A stretch of 64,000 nt of DNA from Paenibacillus sp. TCA20 (GTDB lineage Bacteria > Bacillota > Bacilli > Paenibacillales > Paenibacillaceae). The DNA lies in assembly GCF_000732325.1 (NCBI RefSeq), contig NZ_BBIW01000013.1, positions 1 to 64,000 on the forward strand, in the 5' to 3' direction. The position numbers and the translations under genes are program-made. Positions within the stretch are counted from its first letter, which is position 1, and every line of letters begins with the position of its first letter. Positions 33,308 to 41,892 of the stretch are shown in pieces. Under the pieces are notes generated by a model that saw only the letters and a list, made by a program, of their open reading frames with translations, was not told where the DNA came from and ran no database searches.

Positions 33308-33691
33308 ATGGATCCTAACAAAACGCTATATGAAAATCTAGGCGGAGAAAAGGGAGTTCGGGCTTTGGTCGAAGCATTTTATCCCAAGGTGCAGCAGAAT
33401 GAATTGTTATCCCCTTTATTCCCTGAAGATATCCAGCCTGTTATGGAAAAGCAATATATGTTCCTAAGTCAATTCTTTGGAGGTCCGTCTCTGTATTCTG
33501 ACGCTTTTGGTCATCCGATGATGAGGGCAAGGCATCTTCCTTTTCCTGTTACGGAAGAACGAGCTCAGGCCTGGCTCTCTTGTATGGCAGCAGCTCTGCA
33601 GGAGCAGGACTTGCCCGATTCTGTAAGGGAGTTTACTCTGAAACGTCTCTCAGGTCCGGCTTATCATTTCATTAATACCCCCTCACCATAA
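33308..33691 (+). CDS. Group II truncated haemoglobin (YjbI-like)
   Basis: A 127-residue 2-on-2 globin. N-terminal LYENLGGEKGVRALVEAFYPKV contains the B10 Tyr25; the proximal haem His is His76 in RARHLPFPV, and Trp89 is the conserved G8 residue. In B. subtilis YjbI is an oxygen-binding globin implicated in protection from oxidative damage. Monocistronic with its own promoter and terminator. Confidence 0.92.
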   Translation: MDPNKTLYENLGGEKGVRALVEAFYPKVQQNELLSPLFPEDIQPVMEKQYMFLSQFFGGPSLYSDAFGHPMMRARHLPFPVTEERAQAWLSCMAAALQEQDLPDSVREFTLKRLSGPAYHFINTPSP

Positions 33692-33701
33692 ACAGGAATC
33701 A

Positions 33702-33728
33702 AAAAAAACGCCATCTCGGCGTTTTTTT
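33702..33728. terminator. Bidirectional terminator
   Basis: AAAAAAACGCC / GGCGTTTTTTT, 11-bp stem with loop ATCTC, between the globin gene and the convergent pair at 33786-34213. Confidence 0.9.
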
Positions 33729-33785
33729 GATGATACCAGCAGGCTTTGTGAGTACTTAGCCATATAATTGCAATGAACCCGAGCA

Positions 33786-34019
33786 TTATTTACGAAGCGG
33801 CTGATCTGCCAGAAAATAATCCTGGTCATTATCGAGCAGTGTGACCCGATTATTGCAGCATGGGAAGACGAGAAGTTTCTTTTTGCCTTCGCGAATGTGA
33901 ATCAGTTCTTTAGGTTTAAGCGGGAGCAGCACATTCTCTTGATCACAGAATGGACAGTACTGGACATAAATATCCCCCATCACGATATCATAAGGCCAGG
34001 TGTTCTCAAATGGAATCAT
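33786..34019 (-). CDS. Conserved small protein with a Cys-pair zinc-ribbon look
   Basis: A 77-residue protein I do not recognise. It has YCPFC (CxxC) near residue 22-25 and PCCNNR about 30 residues later, which would suit a four-cysteine zinc site, within short beta strands. Its ATG overlaps the stop of yycC (ATGA), so the two genes are translationally coupled. Confidence 0.7.
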   Translation of the reverse strand: MIPFENTWPYDIVMGDIYVQYCPFCDQENVLLPLKPKELIHIREGKKKLLVFPCCNNRVTLLDNDQDYFLADQPLRK

Positions 34020-34213
34020 GAAGTCGGCGAATCCTTCTCGTTGTTGGAAGAAGCCCCTGCTTGATTCTGCTCCTGCTTGGCTTCCTCTTTGGACAGCTCA
34101 GCCAGCTTCTGCATAAGAATGTGCTGAGGCATATGCATCAGCTGCTCGATGGGAATTCCTAGCTTCTTGGACAATGTGACTGCGGTATCGGCTGATATTT
34201 GTAAAGGTCTCAT
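34016..34213 (-). CDS. yycC: YycC family protein
   Basis: A 65-residue protein beginning MRPLQISADTAVTLSKKLG and continuing PIEQLMHMPQHILMQKLAEL, the conserved core of the Bacillales YycC family (function unknown). The tail is polar (NQAGASSNNEKDSPTS). ATG 34213 follows GGAGGGAA on the minus strand; the frame from 34246 has no ribosome site. Confidence 0.78.
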   Translation of the reverse strand: MRPLQISADTAVTLSKKLGIPIEQLMHMPQHILMQKLAELSKEEAKQEQNQAGASSNNEKDSPTS

Positions 34214-34357
34214 CAAGTTCCCTCCGGTAATAAACAATTTAATCAAAGTAGGTTGATCTAAATTCTGATATAGTATTAGTTATACACCTTGAATTAACGT
34301 ACTTCAAACATGTTTTGTGTATTTTATTTTAATTTTTGAGAATGAGGTGGAGAAATA

Positions 34358-36157
34358 GTGAGTAACACACTTGCGCAAACCTGGAATTTGGAATCCGTTT
34401 TTAGCGGCGGCTCATCCTCAGCATCTTTTGCTGCTTATTTGAAGCAGCTGGATCAGGATATCACTGTTTTGGACAAGGCAATTAAAGAATATCAAGTGCC
34501 GAAGGCTATAGAGGATACATATGCTTTGGATTCTTTGCTTGACCAGCTTCAAGATGCAGCGGCGAGATTATATGAAGGCTCTTCATTTACCGCTTGTCTT
34601 GGAGCTCAGAATCAGGATGACAAGAAGGCCGTACAGCTAAGCGGTAAGATTGCTGCCTTATCCGCAAGACTGGCCGGAGTTCAGACGATGTTTGACAGCC
34701 TTTTTGAAAGAACGCCTGATGCCGTGTGGTCGGTATGGATGGAACGCCCTGAAATTCAGCCAATTTCGTTTGTGTTAAACGAGAGCAGATTAAAGGCCAA
34801 GGAAAAGATGTCTCCCGAATTAGAGAATCTTGCACTGGATCTTGCCGTTGATGGTTACCACGGCTGGGGAGAATTCTATGATACGATTGTAAGCAAAGTT
34901 CGGGTTCCATTTGAAGAGAATGGAGAAACCGTATATCTATCTGCTGGCCAAGCAGCTAACAAATTGCATGACCCAGACCCGAATGTGCGGGAGAAGCTGC
35001 TGCAGGACTGGGAGAAGGCGTGGAGCGATGCGGCAGATTACTGTGCGGATACGCTGAATCACCTGGCTGGATTCCGTCTCAAATTGTATGAAAGACGCGG
35101 CTGGGATTCAGTACTGAAGGAGCCTTTGAGCATCAACCGCATGTCACAGGACACACTCGATGCGATGTGGAACGTGATTACACGGGCTAAACCGACACTA
35201 GTGAAGTTTCTGGAACGCAAGGCTCAGCTCCTGGGGGTCGAGAAGCTGTCTTGGGCAGATGTGGATGCTCCGATAAGCTCCGCTACTGAGAAGATATCGT
35301 ATGATGCTGCTGCTGCGAATATTGTGAATCAGTTCCGCAAATTCAGTCCAAGGATGGCAGAGTTTGCTCAGCATGCCTTTGATCATCAGTGGATAGAGGC
35401 AGAGGACAGACCAGGCAAGCGGCCAGGCGGCTTCTGTACAGGACTTCCTGTGAGCAAGGAAACCCGCATTTTTATGACTTATGCAGGAACAGCCTCCAAT
35501 GTTTCCACTTTGGCTCATGAGCTGGGGCATGGGTATCATCAGCATGTGATGGACGATATGGAGATCTTGAATCAAAATTATGCCATGAACGTTGCAGAGA
35601 CAGCGTCAACCTTTGCAGAACTCATCGTGTCCGATGCACTGATCAAAGAGGCGAAGGATGAAGAGGCTCAAATAGCATTGCTTGAAGAGAAGATACAGAA
35701 TTCAATTGCTTTCTTCATGAATATCCATGCCCGCTTCTTGTTCGAAACGCGCTTCTACGAGAAACGGAAAGAAGGACTTCTTAGCAGCAGTGATTTGTCC
35801 GAACTCATGGAGGAAGCTCAGCGCGAAGCGTATTGTGACGCACTGGGGACGTATCACCCAACTTTTTGGGCATCCAAATTACATTTCTATATTACCGATG
35901 TGCCATTTTATAATTTTCCATATACTTTTGGATACATGTTCAGTATGGGGATTTACGCACAAGCGCAAAAAGAGGGCAGTGATTTTGCTGAGAAGTATGA
36001 CGCGTTGCTGCGGGATACGGGCCGCATGACGGTAGAGGAGCTTGCTGAAAAGCATCTGGGTACAGATGTAACTAAACCTGCTTTCTGGCAAGGTGCTGCT
36101 GATCTCTGTATAGCTGATATTGAGCAATTTTTGCGTATGACACAGCATCGAGTTTAA
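34358..36157 (+). CDS. pepF: M3-family oligoendopeptidase F
   Basis: A 599-residue cytoplasmic zinc peptidase degrading short peptides. The HExxH site is HELGH at residues 387-391 in TLAHELGHGYHQH, and the third ligand Glu is about 28 residues later in NVAETASTF. GTG start at 34358 preceded by GAGGTGGAG. Terminator at 36197. Confidence 0.93.
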   Translation: MSNTLAQTWNLESVFSGGSSSASFAAYLKQLDQDITVLDKAIKEYQVPKAIEDTYALDSLLDQLQDAAARLYEGSSFTACLGAQNQDDKKAVQLSGKIAALSARLAGVQTMFDSLFERTPDAVWSVWMERPEIQPISFVLNESRLKAKEKMSPELENLALDLAVDGYHGWGEFYDTIVSKVRVPFEENGETVYLSAGQAANKLHDPDPNVREKLLQDWEKAWSDAADYCADTLNHLAGFRLKLYERRGWDSVLKEPLSINRMSQDTLDAMWNVITRAKPTLVKFLERKAQLLGVEKLSWADVDAPISSATEKISYDAAAANIVNQFRKFSPRMAEFAQHAFDHQWIEAEDRPGKRPGGFCTGLPVSKETRIFMTYAGTASNVSTLAHELGHGYHQHVMDDMEILNQNYAMNVAETASTFAELIVSDALIKEAKDEEAQIALLEEKIQNSIAFFMNIHARFLFETRFYEKRKEGLLSSSDLSELMEEAQREAYCDALGTYHPTFWASKLHFYITDVPFYNFPYTFGYMFSMGIYAQAQKEGSDFAEKYDALLRDTGRMTVEELAEKHLGTDVTKPAFWQGAADLCIADIEQFLRMTQHRV

Positions 36158-36196
36158 TGGAAGTTTGAAGAAGTTCAAGTTATTACTTATGAGTAG

Positions 36197-36229
36197 GACC
36201 TCGACAATTTATGTTGAGGTCTTTTTTTT
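36197..36229 (+). terminator. Intrinsic terminator of pepF
   Basis: GACCTCGACA / TGTTGAGGTC (36197-36206, 36212-36221, one wobble), then eight T. The next 200 bases hold no gene. Confidence 0.9.
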
Positions 36230-36431
36230 ATATTTGGATGAAAAAATTCTGAATTATATGTCGAATATTGAAGAGGGTCGACTGGATATTACCCGATTCG
36301 ATAGGTATAAACGCAAAAATTAGTATATTATTCCTAATTTACTATTCATTTGTTGTATTAAGGAAAATATTGTAATATACTGAGTCACAAGCCCTATATA
36401 AAATAGGTCTAATATGCTAAGGAGGTAACAT

Positions 36432-36827
36432 ATGGTCTCACTAGATCAACTATCACTGCCTAGACAGCTGGATATGGTATTTAAGGAGCTTGATGAAGAG
36501 CTGAAAGGAATGGATTCTGGAATTGTATTTGTGCAAATACGGAATAATGTGATTGGTAAATTCGGTATTAAGCATTATCCGGTTCAGTTGCGCAGCGAGA
36601 TCCATCCTGCGACCGGATTGACGGAGATGCAGCGCGTTTCTTTTCGACAGATGGCCCTGGAAACCTTGAAGCTGAAGAGACACTGGACACATGGAGAAAT
36701 TACCTATGATTTTGGAGTTCGACAAGGAATGATTGTAGTAGACGCCACGCTTGAGTCCAATTACAATTTAGCAAGCTTGATGATTCGCTATCCACGAAAT
36801 ACATATCAAGAGAAGACTTCTGGTTAA
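36432..36827 (+). CDS. Uncharacterised cytoplasmic protein
   Basis: A 131-residue soluble protein I do not recognise, with a strong AAGGAGGTAA ribosome site. It contains helical LPRQLDMVFKELDEELKG, then strands such as GIVFVQIRNNVIGKFGIKHY and GMIVVDATLES. No signal peptide, membrane helix or catalytic motif is evident. A terminator follows at 36888, so it is monocistronic. Confidence 0.65.
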   Translation: MVSLDQLSLPRQLDMVFKELDEELKGMDSGIVFVQIRNNVIGKFGIKHYPVQLRSEIHPATGLTEMQRVSFRQMALETLKLKRHWTHGEITYDFGVRQGMIVVDATLESNYNLASLMIRYPRNTYQEKTSG

Positions 36828-36887
36828 TGCAGGAAGTGTAAGAAGAATGAATAGATTAGAACCAGAAGAAACTTGAATTACAACGAA

Positions 36888-36921
36888 ACAAAGCGGCCCT
36901 CTGGTTAGAAGACCGCTTTGT
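36888..36921. terminator. Hairpin terminator between convergent genes
   Basis: Perfect 9-bp stem ACAAAGCGG / CCGCTTTGT (36888-36896, 36913-36921). Flanking T tracts are modest on both strands. Confidence 0.7.
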
Positions 36922-37016
36922 CTATCTGCCATAGATCTCTTCTTACACGAACAACACTTTTCAGTGCATAATCATGCAGAACAGCTTAGGCTAGATTTAT
37001 GAGGAAAATTGCATCA

Positions 37017-37232
37017 TTATTGACGACCAGCCAATTGCTGTTCAGCCAATTGAACAAGACGTTTTGTGATGTAACCTCCAAGAGAACCAGTCTCACGGGA
37101 AGTGTAGTTACCGTAGTAACCATCTTGTGGAATAGTTACACCAAGCTCTTGTGCAGCTTCCATCTTCAATTGTTGAAGAGCTGCAGTTGCTTGAGGAACG
37201 ACAAGGTTGTTAGAAGATCTTCCATTTGCCAT
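37017..37232 (-). CDS. Alpha/beta-type small acid-soluble spore protein, copy 1
   Basis: A 71-residue SASP (MANGRSSNNLVVPQATAALQ...) that coats and protects spore DNA. The germination-protease region is MEAAQELGV, and the DNA-binding GSLGGYITKRLV is intact. Nearly identical to copy 2 at 40268 apart from the N-terminal few residues, IPQDG/IPADG and the end. Ribosome site AAAGGAGG on the minus strand. Expected to be forespore-specific. Confidence 0.95.
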   Translation of the reverse strand: MANGRSSNNLVVPQATAALQQLKMEAAQELGVTIPQDGYYGNYTSRETGSLGGYITKRLVQLAEQQLAGRQ

Positions 37233-37386
37233 GTGTTGTCACCTCCTTTGTGCTTTGTGAGTTTAGTATGGTTTCAAAGAGATAAAATATACTCAAAATA
37301 GGATAAGGTAACAAGTGGAAAATTCGAGCACTCTCAACAGCAGTCACAAGAGTGATGAGGAACTAGGATTTAGATCGTTCAACAAC

Positions 37387-37418
37387 AAAAAAGCAGCTGA
37401 AGCATATGTCAGCTGCTA
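37387..37418 (-). terminator. Intrinsic terminator of the epimerase gene
   Basis: GCAGCTGA / TCAGCTGC (37393-37400, 37409-37416); on the minus strand it is followed by TTTTTTG. Confidence 0.85.
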
Positions 37419-37435
37419 GTGCGTATTCAGATCAT

Positions 37436-38413
37436 CTATTTTGCGTGTTCAGGCTGTATTATTTCAATTGCGGTATGAAGTGAGACCGACTCTCCAGGCT
37501 CTATATGAATCAAGCCGGTAAATTCCGTATCCTTGTTCAGATTAGGGGCGTCTGGAAGCCAGGTGTAGGGCTCAATACATAAATAATCACTGGCTTCGCC
37601 TTTGGTAAACAATACCCAATGCTTAAAGGAATCCTTGCTGGCTGTATATTTAATCGTATATCCATCATTACGCTGCAGAACAGCAGTATCCTGCTCCATA
37701 TTTGATCTGTAGATGGTGTCAAGATTTTGACCTGCAAGACTGATGCCTTCAGGAAGCTCTGCCTGAGCATCTAAACTGGCTAATTCACCTGTGGGTAGCT
37801 GTTCTTCATTCAGCGTATATATGCCTGTAACAGGTAAAGATATATTCCATCGTTCCGGTTCACCATCAAGCAGGAACCAGGTATGGTAGCCCATTCCAAA
37901 AGGAACAGCATGGCTGCCAAGATGAGTAATACGAAGCTGCTGTGTCAGAATGGACCCCTGTAAACGAAATGTCATCTCCAGCTTGAGCGGTACAGGAAAA
38001 TGCTTCATCCACTGCTCATCTTCTTGAGTCTTGAATTCAGTTGTGACGGTGCATCCTTCTTCGTCTTCTTCAATATCACTGACGCACCACGGCTGTGTGC
38101 GGTGTAATCCATGAATATGATTGGAATGGTTGGAGTTTTGAGCGAATTGGTATTCGTGGCCCGCATACTCAAAGTGACCTCGGCAGATACGCCCTGGAGG
38201 AATCAGCATCGGAACGCCAAAATGGTAAGGTTTCTGAAGATAGAAAGCGAGATCCTGTTCATCTGGTCTTCGAACAACTTCTCGATTCTGAGCTCGATCA
38301 TAGATGGATATAATATTGTTACCGAGGCGGGGCAGCAGGGTGACTTCAAGATCACGGCTGTTTAAGGTATAAGTATCATAGCCGTTCCAAAGTCCTTTGG
38401 TCACTTGTTTCAT
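37436..38413 (-). CDS. Aldose 1-epimerase family protein
   Basis: A 325-residue galactose-mutarotase-like beta-sandwich enzyme that interconverts alpha and beta anomers of sugars. Features include the N-terminal LEVTLLPRLGNNIISI strand pair, HGLHRTQPW containing the conserved His, and GYHTWFLL with the second His, plus the C-terminal YLCIEPYTWLPDAPN with catalytic Glu. ATG 38413 after AAAGGAGTTA on the minus strand. Substrate not predictable. Confidence 0.87.
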   Translation of the reverse strand: MKQVTKGLWNGYDTYTLNSRDLEVTLLPRLGNNIISIYDRAQNREVVRRPDEQDLAFYLQKPYHFGVPMLIPPGRICRGHFEYAGHEYQFAQNSNHSNHIHGLHRTQPWCVSDIEEDEEGCTVTTEFKTQEDEQWMKHFPVPLKLEMTFRLQGSILTQQLRITHLGSHAVPFGMGYHTWFLLDGEPERWNISLPVTGIYTLNEEQLPTGELASLDAQAELPEGISLAGQNLDTIYRSNMEQDTAVLQRNDGYTIKYTASKDSFKHWVLFTKGEASDYLCIEPYTWLPDAPNLNKDTEFTGLIHIEPGESVSLHTAIEIIQPEHAK

Positions 38414-38575
38414 TTTATTAACTCCTTTTCCCACAAAAAATCAAAATACAACTTAAGTACAATTCGTAAGAACAAACTTAAGACTATCATATCAGATAAT
38501 CAAGCCGGGCTGTGAAGAAGGATCTGTCATTTCCGAATGAAAATAATGTAATCTTTGGGAAATGGAAAGTGACGT

Positions 38576-38605
38576 TTGACAATCAGAGCAATAGATGCTT
38601 ATGAT
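38576..38605 (+). promoter_or_regulatory. Sigma-A promoter of trpS
   Basis: TTGACA (38576-38581), 18-bp spacer, TATGAT (38600-38605). Transcription would start near 38612, ahead of the T-box leader. Confidence 0.65.
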
Positions 38606-38629
38606 ATAGCAAAGCTCAATTGTAAGATG

Positions 38630-38902
38630 AAGAGCGCCAGATCATACGAATTAAAGCGATGATGAGGATAAGTAAGCTTAGCATTAGCAAGTACAGAAAG
38701 CCGGTGGTGGATGCGAACCGGTATTGCATGCTTTGTCTGAATGGCCCTCAGAGCTCCCAGGCACAACGAGAAGTATTATTCTTCTTTAGTATGCCGGACG
38801 ATGGTTTCCGCGTTAAGGAACATAAAAGGCTGATGAATATCAGTGAATTAGGGTGGCACCACGGTCTCACGTCCCTTCTACGGGGATGTGGGGCCTTTTT
38901 GT
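38630..38902 (+). ncRNA. T-box riboswitch (tRNA-Trp sensing) upstream of trpS
   Basis: The leader carries the T-box sequence AGGGTGGCACCACGG (38850-38864), which pairs with the uncharged tRNA 3' end, and an upstream Stem I region with GAATGGCCC; the specifier is most likely TGG at 38742-38744 (tryptophan). It ends in a terminator hairpin (38863-38900). Uncharged tRNA-Trp should favour the antiterminator and allow trpS expression. Exact Stem I borders are estimated. Confidence 0.88.
38863..38900 (+). terminator. Regulated terminator of the trpS T-box
   Basis: GGTCTCACGTCCC pairs with GGGGATGTGGGGCC through 13 bp including wobbles, then TTTTT. Its left arm overlaps the T-box sequence, as expected for a mutually exclusive antiterminator. 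Confidence 0.9.
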
Positions 38903-38948
38903 ATTTCTCGTGAATCATATTAGGATCTGTTTAGGAGGAAAAAAGAAA

Positions 38949-39929
38949 ATGAAAACTGTTTTTTCTGGTATTCAACCCAGCGGTAAATTAACACTGGGTA
39001 ACTACATCGGCGCCATGAAAAATTTTGTGAAACTGCAGGACGAATATCATTGTCATTTCGTTGTCGTTGACCTGCATGCGATCACGGTTGCCCAAGACCC
39101 GGCGGCATTGAGAGAGCAATCGAAGGATGTTGCAGCCCTCTATCTTGCAGCAGGTATTGATCCGAAGAAAGCAAATGTGTTCCTTCAATCTCATGTACCC
39201 CAGCATGCAGAGCTCGGATGGATGTTAACGACGCTGACTGCAATGGGTGAGCTTGAGCGGATGACGCAGTTTAAGGATAAGTCCCAAGGTAAAGAGTCAG
39301 TAGGTGCAGGGCTGTTTGTATATCCGTCACTGATGGCTGCAGATATCTTGCTGTACAATGCGGATCTGGTTCCTGTCGGTGAGGATCAGAAGCAGCATCT
39401 TGAACTGACAAGAGATCTGGCACATCGTTTTAACCACCGTTACGGTGAATTCTTCACAATTCCTGAGGTCTATACACCGAAGGTTGGCGCACGCGTCATG
39501 TCACTGGATGATGCTTCCAAGAAGATGAGCAAAAGTAATCCGAACCCAGGCAGTTACATCTCCCTCTTGGATACACCGGCAGAGATTCGTAAAAAGATCA
39601 GCCGTGCGACAACAGACTCAGATAGCGCCGTCCGGTTTGATCCGGAGAACAAACCGGAAGTCAGCAACTTAATGAGCATTTACAGCGAATGCTCAGGCCT
39701 CTCTTTACAAGATGTAGAGAAAAGATTTGAAGGACAGATGTATGGCGGCTTCAAGAAAGAATTGGCCGAAGTCGTCCTGTCTGTTATCGAACCGATGCAA
39801 GAGAGATTCCGTGAAATACGCGAATCCGATGAGCTGATGAACATTCTGAACGCTTCCGCGGAACGAGCTCGTGAGGAAGCATCCAAAACCCTTGATGAAG
39901 TCAAAAAAAGAATGGGATTCGTACTTTAA
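38949..39929 (+). CDS. trpS: Tryptophanyl-tRNA synthetase
   Basis: A 326-residue class I synthetase. The HIGH-type motif lies in GIQPSGKLTLGNYIGAM, the KMSKS motif in SKKMSKSNP, and VPVGEDQKQHLELTRD is typical of bacterial TrpRS. The start is ATG 38949 after AGGAGGAAA; the in-frame extension back to 38853 runs through the T-box terminator and is not coding. Confidence 0.96.
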   Translation: MKTVFSGIQPSGKLTLGNYIGAMKNFVKLQDEYHCHFVVVDLHAITVAQDPAALREQSKDVAALYLAAGIDPKKANVFLQSHVPQHAELGWMLTTLTAMGELERMTQFKDKSQGKESVGAGLFVYPSLMAADILLYNADLVPVGEDQKQHLELTRDLAHRFNHRYGEFFTIPEVYTPKVGARVMSLDDASKKMSKSNPNPGSYISLLDTPAEIRKKISRATTDSDSAVRFDPENKPEVSNLMSIYSECSGLSLQDVEKRFEGQMYGGFKKELAEVVLSVIEPMQERFREIRESDELMNILNASAERAREEASKTLDEVKKRMGFVL

Positions 39930-39939
39930 CAAAAAGAGC

Positions 39940-39984
39940 AAAGAAGGGCTTGTGATCTCGAAAGATCAAGCTCTTCTTTTTTTA
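39940..39984 (+). terminator. Intrinsic terminator of trpS
   Basis: AAGAAGGGCTTG / CAAGCTCTTCTT (39941-39952, 39967-39978, one wobble) with an inner GATCT/AGATC stem, then a T run. It overlaps the end of the convergent small membrane gene. Confidence 0.88.
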
Positions 39985-40136
39985 GCCTTTATAACAAAGC
40001 CCCACCCGATATTGGCAACGGACAAGACAGCGAATAGCAGCGCATACCACAAGGAATAGCTAAGAGACACGGCAGTTGCCATAAGCAGAAGCATCGAAGA
40101 GGTCGCGAACCAAGCGGACAAACCTTTACTCATCAT
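39966..40136 (-). CDS. Small two-helix membrane protein
   Basis: A 56-residue protein: MMSKGLSAWF then two hydrophobic helices (SSMLLLMATAVSL and LWYALLFAVLSVANIGWGFVI) and a basic end (KAKKRRA). GGAGGT on the minus strand ten bases upstream fixes the ATG at 40136. The final codons lie inside the trpS terminator stem. Family not recognised. Confidence 0.65.
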   Translation of the reverse strand: MMSKGLSAWFATSSMLLLMATAVSLSYSLWYALLFAVLSVANIGWGFVIKAKKRRA

Positions 40137-40267
40137 TTTGTAAAATACCTCCAGGTTAATGTTTTTTGTGAATAAGAGAATAGCGTCAGATAGTAAGAGA
40201 CATAATAATCTTGCAAGCTTGCATAGCACATAATAACAGCATGAGAAGCGAAAGGAGATTACACATT

Positions 40268-40483
40268 ATGGCATCTCGTTCTAACAATCTGGTAGTTCCA
40301 CAAGCAACAGCAGCTCTTCAACAGCTTAAAATGGAGGCAGCTCAAGAACTGGGTGTAACCATTCCAGCTGACGGCTACTATGGTAACTACACTTCCCGTG
40401 AAACGGGTTCACTCGGTGGATACATTACCAAACGTCTTGTGCAACTAGCTGAACAACAACTGTCTGGCCGCAGCGGCCAGTAA
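40268..40483 (+). CDS. Alpha/beta-type small acid-soluble spore protein, copy 2
   Basis: A 71-residue SASP starting MASRSNNLVVPQATAALQQL, paralogue of the gene at 37017. The middle of the protein is identical in the two copies. ATG 40268 has AAAGGAG upstream. Multiple alpha/beta SASP genes are normal in spore formers; the two here flank the epimerase and trpS. Confidence 0.95.
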   Translation: MASRSNNLVVPQATAALQQLKMEAAQELGVTIPADGYYGNYTSRETGSLGGYITKRLVQLAEQQLSGRSGQ

Positions 40484-40510
40484 CTTAGACAGTATATAAT
40501 TTGAGTCATA

Positions 40511-40545
40511 AGCCTAGAACGGCGTAAGCCGTTTTAGGCTTTTTG
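40511..40545 (+). terminator. Intrinsic terminator of SASP copy 2
   Basis: AGCCTAGAACGGC / GCCGTTTTAGGCT (40511-40523, 40528-40540, one wobble), loop GTAA, then TTTTT. Confidence 0.9.
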
Positions 40546-40600
40546 TGCGTTAATCCCTTTGTGCTGATTTTGCCTGAATAAACCGCTTTCCGTCAAGAAC

Positions 40601-40626
40601 AAAAAAACGGCCTGTTCAGGCCGTTT
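40601..40626 (-). terminator. Intrinsic terminator of the yfhP-like gene
   Basis: AAACGGCCTG / CAGGCCGTTT with a two-base centre; on the minus strand followed by seven T. The tight loop means some inner pairs must open. Confidence 0.82.
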
Positions 40627-40639
40627 CATGTAGATCGTA

Positions 40640-41626
40640 CTAAATATTTGAGCTAATGGAGAGCTTCTTCTCCATCTTATCTTCACTTAGCCAGCCGACA
40701 TAAGTGCTGATCGGCTCATAATTCTTATCCATGACGACGCAGGCGACAAAAGGATATTGCTTGCGATGCCGGTATCTGACATCTCCCCAACGGACAAAGT
40801 AGCCGAAGCTCAGCTCTTCTACCTCTGCGACTGCGAAGGATGTGAAGTAGAGGAAAGCTTGGATATCAGGATGTTCTTTGGATTTAGCCACCGCCGGATG
40901 GTCTGAGGAAACGGCATGTTTTTTCCAAGTAAGCTCATCTCCGTCCAGCTTTCCGATTTCGTAGCTTCCATCCTCATGGGCTTTAACGACATGCCAGCGG
41001 TTCAAATGGATCGTTGGAATGACATAATATTTGTCGTTAGATTTGGAAGCAGGGTCCATCCGTCTGACATGAGCCTTTCTGGCGAAGTGAACCCAAGTGC
41101 GCCAAATATAATAAAATGCTAAAAATATATACAGCACAGTGAAAATTTCAGCAGGGTGGAATACCCCGAAGGCCCACAGCAGGATGGCTGCGATATGGGT
41201 ACCGAATAAAACCGGATCGAAGATGTGAATGATATTCCATGAGATCCACTTCTCCGTAATCGGCCGCAGCGCTTGTGTGCCGTAGGTGTTGAAGACATCT
41301 GTGAATACATGGACGCATACGGCGATTCCGGTCCAGAGAGCGACATGCCCGATTGGAACATCCCTGAATAGAAGTGCAATGGCGGCGGTAATCAGCACAG
41401 TCCATATAGCAAGAAAAGGAAGCGAATGAGTAATGCCGCGATGGTTACGTATATAAACGGCATTGTTTTTCATACGAAGCGCCGTGTCGATATCAGGTGC
41501 TTGTGAACCAACGACGGTTCCGATCATAACGGCAAAGGCAAGCTCAGGATTAGCCGCAACTACCGGATCGACGTAGCTGAGTCCGGCAAGTCCTATGCCC
41601 ATAACAAAATGTGTAGCGGTATCCAT
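40640..41626 (-). CDS. yfhP: Membrane-bound metal-dependent hydrolase (DUF457, YfhP-like)
   Basis: A 328-residue protein. N-terminal MDTATHFVMGIGLAGLS and SQAPDID, RNHRGITHSL and HVFTDVFNTYG supply the conserved His/Asp residues of the DUF457 (YdjM-type) membrane hydrolase family, spread over four or five helices. The C-terminal 130 residues are soluble. Length matches B. subtilis YfhP (about 327). Minus-strand AAAGGAG precedes the ATG. Substrate unknown. Confidence 0.87.
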   Translation of the reverse strand: MDTATHFVMGIGLAGLSYVDPVVAANPELAFAVMIGTVVGSQAPDIDTALRMKNNAVYIRNHRGITHSLPFLAIWTVLITAAIALLFRDVPIGHVALWTGIAVCVHVFTDVFNTYGTQALRPITEKWISWNIIHIFDPVLFGTHIAAILLWAFGVFHPAEIFTVLYIFLAFYYIWRTWVHFARKAHVRRMDPASKSNDKYYVIPTIHLNRWHVVKAHEDGSYEIGKLDGDELTWKKHAVSSDHPAVAKSKEHPDIQAFLYFTSFAVAEVEELSFGYFVRWGDVRYRHRKQYPFVACVVMDKNYEPISTYVGWLSEDKMEKKLSISSNI

Positions 41627-41824
41627 CTAAGGTATTCTCCTTTGTTATTGGTATAAACGATAGCTGTAATCCTTGTTTTTTCTAAAAATGATCTGTTCAA
41701 TTAGTAGATGCCCTATTCGCACATCCTGTATTCGATGAAGTAAGATAAGCCATAAATTTAGATAAATTTGTCATATCCTATTCATATTTGCAAGATGAAT
41801 GTCAAAGACTTTCTTTTTTTGTTG

Positions 41825-41833
41825 TGATAAAAT
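41825..41833 (+). promoter_or_regulatory. Candidate extended -10 promoter of ctaB
   Basis: TGATAAAAT (TGn plus TAAAAT) 60 bases before the GTG start. The rest of the 266-base gap shows no gene. Confidence 0.35.
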
Positions 41834-41892
41834 TTAGTGCGGAGGCCATAATTCCCCTCCATATGACGCAAAGCAAGGAGGATTATAGAAGC

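Noticed and set aside
38853..38948. N-terminal extension of TrpS by 32 residues
   Set aside because: It would translate the T-box terminator hairpin; the AGGAGG before 38949 and the family N-terminus fix the start there.
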